29,357 nt of DNA, from positions 14,919 through 44,275 of the forward strand of contig MU647121.1 in the NCBI GenBank assembly GCA_026770585.1. The letters are read 5' to 3'. Numbering within the stretch: position 1 is the stretch's first letter; each line of letters opens with the position of its first letter. The notes beneath the pieces are model-generated. The model searched no databases, was not told where the DNA came from, and saw only the letters and a list, made by a program, of their open reading frames with translations. The DNA is from Baffinella frigidus. Taxonomy: Eukaryota; Cryptophyceae; Cryptomonadales; Baffinellaceae. A program made the position numbers and the translations under genes. Shown one piece after another: positions 17,601 to 20,211 of the stretch.

Positions 17601-19376
17601 CCCCATTCGGAAGACCTGCAAGATCGAAACCCCGTCCGCCTAACAACACTATCGCAATGAAATTCAAGGCGTTTTTTTTGGCGTCAATGTTGAATCGTGG
17701 TACCGGCTGAAATATTTAGGGGTGGGTTCAGCTCTATCTCCCCAAAACGATAAGTCCCGCCATACTGCACTGCCAGGCCGGAGTTTTTTTCAGTCAACTC
17801 ACCTGCGAATGTGTAGTAAAGAAGTACACATCATGTGCACCTCGTTTCTAAAGTTGACAGATTTGTGGGCGAATTGACTTTTACAAAATCTCCGCCCTGG
17901 CAGTGTACTGCACTCAAGAGACTCGGAAAAGACCGTCAGCTGAATACTCCCGTTCAGGGTCAAGAGACCGCTAGCACCCCTTGTAAACTGCGCCCTGACC
18001 ACCAGTCCTCAAAGAAGGACCAAATCGACAATCTTCGATTTCCCAATTCTTGAGGAACCTGGCTCCAAGGGACGTCGGAATCCGACGTCGGTGGAGCCTG
18101 TTTGCCTTAAAATTGGAAATCAAAATTCGTCGATTTGCTCCGGCCGTGAGGGTTGGTGGGAGGATAGGCTTTATTATGGCATGGACGTGACTTGTGAGGC
18201 TGCGAAACAGTGCTGGCACTTTTTTGTGCGATAGGGTGGCCACCCCTTCAAAATCCCTCACTTGAGAACACATAATTGGTACCAGCGCCAGTAGGCACAG
18301 GTGCAAATGATTGTTACTACGAAATGAACGATTTTCGCCGGGAGTCTGTACCCACTAGAGCACTGCATGCAGGCGTGACGCCTGCACCATGCTGGCGGAT
18401 GCCTCGCACTGCCTTACTCGGTTTGACCCACTATCCTCAAGTTGGCATGCTGGGTTTGCGGTGCAAATTCGTCAGTTTTGAAGTGAAAAGCGGGCCCACC
18501 AAAGAGGCGAGACCAAAACAGACTGAGACACAGCTAGGATGCCGCTGCGAGGGCTCGCCACCCACTATCCCTTCCACCAGCCCTCAGAGTGGGAGCAAAT
18601 CGCCTTTTTTTACCCCCTGAATTTGTACTGGAGGGCGCCTAATCCGGTGGCCTGTGGTACAGATCAGGGATCTCGACCGAGAGGATTTTCTCCCACTCTG
18701 AGGGCTGGTGGTTCGAAGTGAAGCATTTTTCTCGTGTCAAGTTTTCCGGATTTGTACCAGGGGGAGGGGTCGGTACAGATCGGGGTTTGCGAAACGATTG
18801 GAATACTGGGGGGGGGAGGCTGGTGGTTGGTGGCAGAAGCTGCGAGAGGGAATGCCATGATGCAGGATATCCCGCCCCAGAATCGAATTCTTGGGATGGG
18901 GGGCCGCTCGCTCTGGACGCCCCCGGCATGCTGCCATGCCGCACATACCGAAGGTGCCAGAACCAGCGCTCAGCAGGGAGGTGCCTATCAGGGCTCCCCT
19001 TCGCACGTGCCTGGCTGTTCTGGATTCCCCGCGTTCCCAGGGCCTTACCTGGCTCCGGTTCCTCCGCCGCCTTGCCGCCGCGAAGCGCAATGCGCTTCAG
19101 AGGGGCCTGGGCCGAGAGCAGCGGAGGGCCTCCCGGAGTGGCGGTGGCCGCTGCACTGTCCTCGGACACCGGCCGCTTCCCGACGAGCGACGGTTGGTCG
19201 CCCCCGCGGAGCGAGGCCACGCGCAGAAGGTGTGCGGTGCTGTGGGAGGGAGCATGCGATCTAGGACCTGCATGGAGCAACCGGTTGCCACCCACGGCCC
19301 CTGAAAAATCGGCACAGTAGCCGACCCCGAGAAGCGCCAGCAGGATCCCCGCTGAGGTGGGGCATGAGCGTAGCAT
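102..19376 (-). CDS. UBA1: Ubiquitin-activating enzyme E1, 27 exons, 3' end off window
   Basis: The spliced reading frame (2423 nt, 807 codons plus 2 nt) matches E1 enzymes, which adenylate ubiquitin with ATP, form a thioester on a cysteine and pass ubiquitin to E2s. In order it shows a 109-residue leader; the N-terminal helix YSRQLYVLG (R118 is the arginine known to reach into the ATP site); the inactive adenylation half with GLGGLG at 140-145; the active half with GAGAIGCE at 541-548, [14 protein letters not shown] at 569-582 and FLFR at 583-586; the first catalytic-cysteine insert; and [10 protein letters not shown] with catalytic C698. It stops at GEPFW in the second catalytic-cysteine half-domain, so roughly 300 residues and the ubiquitin-fold domain lie beyond the left edge. 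Every exon is flanked by AG and GT and all 26 phases agree. The paralogue UBA6 is less likely outside animals. Family assignment is near certain; exon edges are inferred. Confidence 0.95.
189..548 (-). repeat. UBA1 intron 26: TTTCGGG-type heptamers
   Basis: Filled with GGGTTTCGGGTTTCGG-like heptamers on the plus strand (C-rich on the sense strand). The phrase AACCTCTTGC, which overlaps the exon-26 donor edge, recurs at about 341, 412, 489 and 546, so the splice-site edge is repeated four times. Confidence 0.85.
549..625 (-). CDS. UBA1: UBA1 exon 26
   Basis: Encodes [20 protein letters not shown] then AWGRK plus AG, matching the second catalytic-cysteine half-domain (..RPQTWADCVTWA). Confidence 0.93.
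626..1213 (-). other. UBA1 intron 25: exon-edge copies, hairpins, bZIP-like repeats
   Basis: Holds a 3-4-fold repeat of GATGAGTCATCACGTCAGCA-like units (630-725), an edge copy of exon 26 (about 785-835), a copy of the exon-25 donor edge (990-1024), two related GTCGAC-ended hairpins (730-772, 865-900) and one AAGTTGAC element (1148-1190). Confidence 0.8.
691..716. other. Palindrome TGCTGAC...GTCAGCA
   Basis: TGCTGACATGA-GTCA-TCATGTCAGCA is a near-perfect palindrome resembling a Maf/AP-1-type site; it lies in an intron and may simply be repeat structure. Confidence 0.6.
1214..1300 (-). CDS. UBA1: UBA1 exon 25
   Basis: Encodes [20 protein letters not shown] then SQPTTAKGT. With exon 26 it aligns to human E1 (PAENVNQYLTDPKFVERTL to QRPQTW) without a gap, which selects the GGCACG/GTCTCC donor. 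Several decayed copies lie upstream. Confidence 0.9.
1301..2699 (-). other. UBA1 intron 24: exon copies and AT microsatellite
   Basis: Copies of exon 25 lie at about 1458-1506 and 1659-1705, with acceptor-side copies continuing to about 1541, 1727 and 1868-1912. A copy of exon 24 lacking 12 bases lies at 2322-2390. A CTGCGACTGTT tandem repeat occupies 1541-1658. No third gene was seen. Confidence 0.8.
2442..2672. repeat. (ATACAT)n / (AT)n microsatellite
   Basis: Repeated ATACAT hexamers, then TATATATA and ACACAC, within UBA1 intron 24. Confidence 0.95.
2700..2792 (-). CDS. UBA1: UBA1 exon 24: catalytic cysteine
   Basis: Encodes [20 protein letters not shown] then [12 protein letters not shown]698 in PICTLK is the ubiquitin thioester cysteine. 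Partial copies lie on both sides (2322-2390 and 2955-2998). Confidence 0.98.
2793..3171 (-). other. UBA1 intron 23
   Basis: Contains an acceptor-side copy of exon 24 (2955-2998) that keeps CCTGCAG, and three copies of a short phrase TTCTTGGAGCCATTT (about 2895, 3014, 3067). Confidence 0.75.
3172..3228 (-). CDS. UBA1: UBA1 exon 23
   Basis: Encodes [19 protein letters not shown], essentially identical to the family consensus; sits just left of the hairpin minisatellite. Confidence 0.98.
3237..3930. repeat. Minisatellite of ~35-bp hairpin units
   Basis: About 15-20 diverged units of the form GGACACGATCAGTGTCCGGCACACCTATTC. GGACAC and GTGTCC within each unit are complementary, so every unit can fold. 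It fills UBA1 intron 22 and is interrupted by two copies of the exon-22 donor edge (3650-3680, 3828-3880). Confidence 0.9.
4053..4139 (-). CDS. UBA1: UBA1 exon 22
   Basis: Encodes [20 protein letters not shown] then TLGTKGNVQ, one of the most conserved E1 stretches. Confidence 0.98.
4339..4443 (-). CDS. UBA1: UBA1 exon 21
   Basis: Encodes [20 protein letters not shown] then [15 protein letters not shown], matching NRVGPDTE.IFDDDFF.NLDGV.NALDNVDAR. The Mg-binding aspartate of LDN is kept, while the usual second aspartate (NVD) is Q, encoded by the exon-final CAG. Confidence 0.97.
5003..5337. mobile_element. MITE-like element, ~55-bp terminal inverted repeats
   Basis: Starts TATTGTACTTTTCGGGTCAG and ends with its reverse complement (CTGACCCGAAAAGTACAATA); the similarity extends about 55 bases inward with mismatches. 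A TA at each end would fit a TA target site. It encodes no protein and contains an internal 93-bp tandem duplication, so it looks like a non-autonomous DNA transposon. Confidence 0.85.
5063..5248. repeat. 93-bp exact tandem duplication
   Basis: Two nearly identical 93-bp units beginning AAAATATCGAAAAAGGGCTC, inside the inverted-repeat element. Confidence 0.93.
5392..5475 (-). CDS. UBA1: UBA1 exon 20
   Basis: Encodes [20 protein letters not shown] then TDMNPGFK, matching FLFRPWDVTKLKS..A...VRQMNP. The acceptor is CCCTAAACCCGAGCAG, so a telomere-like heptamer supplies the tract just before the 3' splice site. Confidence 0.97.
5476..6049 (-). other. UBA1 intron 19
   Basis: TTTAGGG/TGTAGGG array at 5483-5585; copy of the exon-19 donor edge at 5791-5829; two copies of a phrase CCGTGTCCATCTATCAG (5609 and 5877 regions) of unknown origin; an (AT)n run at 5941-5957; and a doubled ACCTGGCATACACAATAT. 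Confidence 0.8.
6050..6158 (-). CDS. UBA1: UBA1 exon 19: adenylation active site
   Basis: Encodes [20 protein letters not shown] then [16 protein letters not shown]. This carries the aspartate that binds the ATP ribose and the N-x-x-R pair of the adenylation site. All expected residues are present. Confidence 0.98.
6159..6701 (-). other. UBA1 intron 18
   Basis: Heptamers of TTTCGGG/TTTGGGG type, then irregular AACCCGAAA/AACCGGGTT phrases in both orientations. A copy of the middle of exon 18 lies at 6435-6483. Confidence 0.8.
6702..6791 (-). CDS. UBA1: UBA1 exon 18: ATP-site glycine loop
   Basis: Encodes (R)[19 protein letters not shown] then [10 protein letters not shown](G): the start of the active adenylation half with the GxGxxG loop. 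The glycine codon is split GG/G. Confidence 0.97.
6792..7287 (-). other. UBA1 intron 17
   Basis: Acceptor-side copy of exon 18 (6893-6926), full-length degraded copy of exon 17 (7048-7103), a doubled AAAATATCCAGAATGTCAAA, and a tandem AAGACACAC..AACGTTTCGAGGTC repeat (7140-7270). Confidence 0.8.
7288..7340 (-). CDS. UBA1: UBA1 exon 17
   Basis: Encodes [17 protein letters not shown] plus CG, the variable linker (CLPED... in animals) before RYDAQIAVFG. The arginine is split CG/G to exon 18. Confidence 0.88.
7341..7794 (-). other. UBA1 intron 16
   Basis: TTTAGGG array (7345-7462), then two copies of the exon-16 donor edge (about 7503-7552 and 7630-7665). The first keeps the reading [15 protein letters not shown]-like and its GAG/GT donor. 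Confidence 0.85.
7795..7876 (-). CDS. UBA1: UBA1 exon 16
   Basis: Encodes (S)[20 protein letters not shown] then FVFDASE, matching E1 IAAQEVMKACSGKFMPI.QWLYFDALE. Confidence 0.95.
7877..8789 (-). other. UBA1 intron 15
   Basis: Inverted acceptor-region copy of exon 16 (7928-7965); degraded donor-edge copies of exon 15 (8187-8215, 8333-8360, 8471-8490, 8572-8640); a poly-G run (8101-8131); and three to four AAGTTGAC hairpin elements (8233, 8391, 8648, 8700). Confidence 0.85.
8790..8866 (-). CDS. UBA1: UBA1 exon 15
   Basis: Encodes [20 protein letters not shown] then ASVIG plus AG, matching E1 LDEDLIRKLAYVA.GDLAPINAFIGG. Confidence 0.94.
8867..9595 (-). other. UBA1 intron 14
   Basis: Acceptor-side copy of exon 15 (9053-9095), TTTAGGG heptamers (9120-9180), then an opposite-orientation CCCTAAA section (9250-9500), one of the exceptions to the strand bias. 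A phrase AGGAAGTCGCGAGTCGGAAAGG recurs about three times (9423-9595). Confidence 0.8.
9596..9643 (-). CDS. UBA1: UBA1 exon 14
   Basis: Encodes [16 protein letters not shown], a poorly conserved linker that is about six residues longer than in animal E1s. It is supported by AG/GT edges, phase 0 on both sides and a decayed copy at about 9771-9804. Confidence 0.75.
9644..10593 (-). other. UBA1 intron 13 with assembly gap
   Basis: Copy of exon 14 (9771-9804) preceded by a tripled GGGGTTGGATTAGCTTT phrase; the TGTATGG/TGTAGGG array with the gap; and two partial copies of exon 13 (10268-10350, 10466-10510). Confidence 0.85.
9967..10262. repeat. TGTATGG/TGTAGGG heptamer array with 50-N gap
   Basis: Homogeneous GTGTATG heptamers flanked by GTGTAGG heptamers; Ns occupy 10130-10179, so the true array length is unknown. 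Confidence 0.97.
10594..10695 (-). CDS. UBA1: UBA1 exon 13
   Basis: Encodes [20 protein letters not shown] then [14 protein letters not shown], matching the E1 ALH.F...GR.PRP.NEEDA..L..LAQ.VN segment. Confidence 0.94.
10696..11513 (-). other. UBA1 intron 12
   Basis: Copy of exon 13 (10861-10930), TTTAGGG array (11002-11165), and two long copies of the exon-12 donor half (11169-11237, 11308-11372) reading [11 protein letters not shown]-like. Confidence 0.85.
11514..11633 (-). CDS. UBA1: UBA1 exon 12
   Basis: Encodes [20 protein letters not shown] then [20 protein letters not shown], matching E1 VKVPKKISFKSLRESL..PEF..TDFAKFDRP..LHLGFQAL. Longest internal exon (40 codons). Confidence 0.95.
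11788..11860. repeat. Homogeneous TTTCGGG heptamers
   Basis: About nine consecutive TTTCGGG units in UBA1 intron 11; a variant heptamer locally homogenised. Confidence 0.93.
11894..11971 (-). CDS. UBA1: UBA1 exon 11
   Basis: Encodes [18 protein letters not shown] then KGGGTVLQ, matching E1 [26 protein letters not shown]. Confidence 0.95.
11972..12311 (-). other. UBA1 intron 10
   Basis: TTTAGGG units at 12065-12095, a copy of the exon-10 donor edge (12128-12170), then opposite-orientation CCCTAAA units (12190-12250). An imperfect inverted repeat, GGGGGAAAACGAGGGAGAGCC (12041) with GGCTCTCCCTCGGTTTTCTC (12106), flanks the heptamers. Confidence 0.75.
12312..12399 (-). CDS. UBA1: UBA1 exon 10
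   Basis: Encodes (R)[20 protein letters not shown] then ETLPPMKVK, matching E1 HGLEDGDFVTFSEVEGMTEL. Confidence 0.95.
12503..12600. repeat. Homogeneous TTCAGGG heptamers
   Basis: About ten consecutive TTCAGGG units in UBA1 intron 9, next to a short TTTAGGG run. Confidence 0.93.
12690..12784 (-). CDS. UBA1: UBA1 exon 9
   Basis: Encodes [20 protein letters not shown] then [11 protein letters not shown], opening the first catalytic-cysteine insert. A near-identical upstream copy at 12970-13063 has lost the CG/GT donor, which identifies this copy as the spliced one. Confidence 0.92.
12785..13600 (-). other. UBA1 intron 8
   Basis: Contains a 94-bp near-complete copy of exon 9 (12970-13063) with an intact acceptor but no donor, a partial copy of exon 8 (13302-13345), TTTGGTG heptamers (12810-12870), a GCGCGCGCAGCGCT inverted-repeat patch (12872-12970) and a GGGTTTATT repeat (13500-13580). 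Confidence 0.85.
13601..13667 (-). CDS. UBA1: UBA1 exon 8
   Basis: Encodes (K)[19 protein letters not shown] and DHE, matching the E1 signature FI.ADTRGLFG.IFCDFG. The lysine codon is split AA/G across the junction. Confidence 0.94.
13862..13920 (-). CDS. UBA1: UBA1 exon 7
   Basis: Encodes [19 protein letters not shown] plus two bases. It matches the E1 stretch ending INDFCH..GIKFI. The donor is AA/GTAACC, one of few exons not ending in G. Confidence 0.9.
14134..14184 (-). CDS. UBA1: UBA1 exon 6
   Basis: Encodes [17 protein letters not shown], corresponding to the E1 strand normally ending FQVVVLT. Weakly conserved, but the length and both phases (0/0) fit. Confidence 0.85.
14493..14648 (-). 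mobile_element. Short inverted-repeat element, copy 1 (CACAGCGG ends)
   Basis: Begins CACAGCGGGCT and ends AGTCCGCTGTG (complementary). It is the reverse complement, with scattered mismatches, of 22276-22430. TGAGCCCCGCGA occurs on both sides (14478 and 14652), as a target duplication would, although the same phrase belongs to an exon-5 copy. Confidence 0.85.
14857..15037. repeat. TGTAGGG heptamer array
   Basis: About 25 units, mainly GTGTAGG with GTGTTGG, GTGCAGG and GCGTAGG variants. Confidence 0.95.
15046..15125 (-). CDS. UBA1: UBA1 exon 5
   Basis: Encodes [20 protein letters not shown] then VTIDVLE, matching the E1 segment with conserved R-A and LNPYV. Confidence 0.93.
15410..15506 (-). 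CDS. UBA1: UBA1 exon 4
   Basis: Encodes [16 protein letters not shown] then [16 protein letters not shown], matching the E1 segment NIALSGVKSLTLYDP and the following strand. Ends GCAG/GTCC, phase 1. Confidence 0.94.
15507..16891 (-). other. UBA1 intron 3
   Basis: Copies of the exon-4 acceptor edge at 15743-15760 and 15862-15897, and of the exon-3 donor edge at 16392-16424 (weaker at 16588 and 16796). Mixed heptamers, mostly TGTAGGG/TTTAGGG but with CCCTGAA/CCCTAAA patches at 16515-16570, 16645-16685 and 16820-16880. Confidence 0.8.
16188..16652. repeat. Inverted repeat with nested hairpins
   Basis: GGTGTAGGGGC..GACGCCAGCTGAGATGT (from 16188) is the reverse complement of ACATCTCAGCTGGCGTC..GCCCCTACACC (to 16652), and GAAACGAATCGC (16268) pairs with GCGGTTCGTTTC (16602). 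Within the left arm GATGTACACATC / GATGTGTACATC alternate at 16212, 16230 and 16249, giving strong small hairpins. Confidence 0.85.
16892..16955 (-). CDS. UBA1: UBA1 exon 3
   Basis: Encodes [20 protein letters not shown] and a final K: the glycine-rich Rossmann loop of the inactive adenylation half. The exon-2 junction restores an arginine codon (CG plus G). Confidence 0.94.
16956..17361 (-). other. UBA1 intron 2
   Basis: TTCAGGG/TTTAGGG array (16965-17100), then a copy of exon 2 (about 17173-17222) reading [11 protein letters not shown]-like on the minus strand. GGAGCCAGTACC / AATGGCTCC phrases at 17270-17310. Confidence 0.8.
17362..17419 (-). CDS. UBA1: UBA1 exon 2
   Basis: Encodes [19 protein letters not shown], the invariant N-terminal helix of E1s, which contributes the arginine that contacts ATP. 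Acceptor TTCGCAG, donor ATGCG/GTGCAC. Confidence 0.93.
17448..17505. promoter_or_regulatory. Cluster of bZIP-type sites
   Basis: TGAGTCA, TGACGTCA, TGAGTCA and TGACGTAA lie within 60 bases just upstream of UBA1 exon 2. Resemblance to CRE/AP-1 sites only; function unknown. Confidence 0.4.
18574..18711. repeat. 22-bp perfect inverted repeat, 94-bp loop
   Basis: CCACCAGCCCTCAGAGTGGG (plus AG) at 18574-18595 is the exact reverse complement of 18690-18711; the RNA of UBA1 intron 1 could fold here. Confidence 0.93.
19049..19376 (-). CDS. UBA1: UBA1 exon 1: signal peptide and leader
   Basis: Encodes 109 residues from an ATG at 19376 plus one base. Residues 9-20 ([12 protein letters not shown]) form a hydrophobic core after a short basic start, with a plausible signal-peptidase site after C21-A22. 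A Ser/His/Arg-rich, acid-poor stretch follows, with F24 just after the predicted cleavage point. Two LRGG tetrapeptides occur at 56-59 and 98-101. The exon ends at CCAG/GTAAGG, the only near-consensus donor in the gene. Its one-base overhang joins exon 2 to give [14 protein letters not shown] in frame. The leader is not conserved in cytosolic E1s, so this join rests on phase, donor quality and position. An additional small exon cannot be excluded. Confidence 0.7.
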
Positions 19377-19921
19377 TATGGCGGGCCGCCCTTGCCCTTC
19401 CTGCGCTCGAGGCGAGCGCAATCAGGTTATTTTCCTCCTCACGACCCTGAGACCCAACCCAAAAGTGATTTGATAGGAAAATCATAGGAGAAATTACTAC
19501 GAGCTCATATGGCATAGGTAAATTTACTAATGAATCCCTATTAAATCAATTAGCCCCCCAACAATCTTGATCTTGTGAGGTCACGTCCCACGCCCAAGTG
19601 TTCGGGGCGCAAGTGCCAAGGGCTGTACCGCCCGCTCTGCCCCCCTCCGCGCAACCGCGCCCGCATCGTTGCATCCCGCCACCCGCGTCGCCCCTCGTGG
19701 CGGGCTGGTGTCTCTCTAGTCGCTCTTCACCGACCCCTCGTCGAAGGTCTTTTTACAAGCGTGCAAGCTGAGGAATCGACCTGGATCGCGACTGGATCTG
19801 CTCTGCACGCCCCACGGCACTCGACCTTTGCTGACCGACGCGACACCGGCCGAGTTCCCCCGCGCCGTCGGACGGCGACCGGCGGGTCCTTCTCGTTGGC
19901 GCATCGGATTCTCTTTTGTGC
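19377..19921. promoter_or_regulatory. Divergent intergenic region between the two start codons
   Basis: 545 bases separate the E1 and decarboxylase ATGs, so the 5' UTRs and a shared promoter must lie here unless 5' exons exist. The left half (19460-19560) is AT-rich and resembles part of the palindromic element at 21.6 kb (CTACTAATTTCTCCTAT-like); the right half is GC-rich. No clear TATA box was recognised. Heptamer repeats are absent. Confidence 0.55.
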
Positions 19922-20211
19922 ATGTCCCCCCCCGCTCTCGTGGGGCAGATGCATCCCATGGGATGGGAACAGACACAACCGCACAAGCACGACACCACCC
20001 CGGACGTCCCCGCTGACCGAACCGCCATGCCCTGGGACGCCTCGCGGAGCGACGCGCCCCCGCGCTCTCCGGGGGAACCCCCCCGGCCGGGGGGGCGCCC
20101 AGTCCATGCAGAAGAAGTCGATGAGCTCGATGCTCTGCTCCGGGCTGTCTACCCGCTGATTCGCAAGTACGAGGAGGACAACGCGTATCCAGACGACACG
20201 CGCGTCATCGA
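19922..20211 (+). CDS. Decarboxylase exon 1
   Basis: No ATG occurs between 19532 and 19921; the ATG at 19922 opens a frame ending EEVDELDALLRAVYPLIRKY (63-82) and EEDNAYPDDTRVI plus GA. This matches the family's N-terminal helix before VI(D/E)..HP. In-frame ATGs at 19949, 19958 and 20027 are alternatives. The first ~60 residues are Pro/Asp/Arg-rich and not recognisable. Donor GA/GTACCC. Confidence 0.8.

Larger units (their letters stand above)
17420..19048 (-). other. UBA1 intron 1, free of heptamers
   Basis: The longest intron and one of few without telomere-like repeats. It holds a cluster of TGACGTCA / TGAGTCA / TGACGTAA sites (17448-17505), AAGTTGAC-type elements (17849, 18436) and a 22-bp inverted repeat. 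No coding exon was recognised, though an extra small exon cannot be excluded. Confidence 0.65.

Noticed and set aside
18718-19320. Plus-strand ORFs opposite UBA1 exon 1
   Set aside because: They are antisense shadows in GC-rich sequence with no recognisable domain; the minus frame has a signal peptide, a good donor and the right phase.
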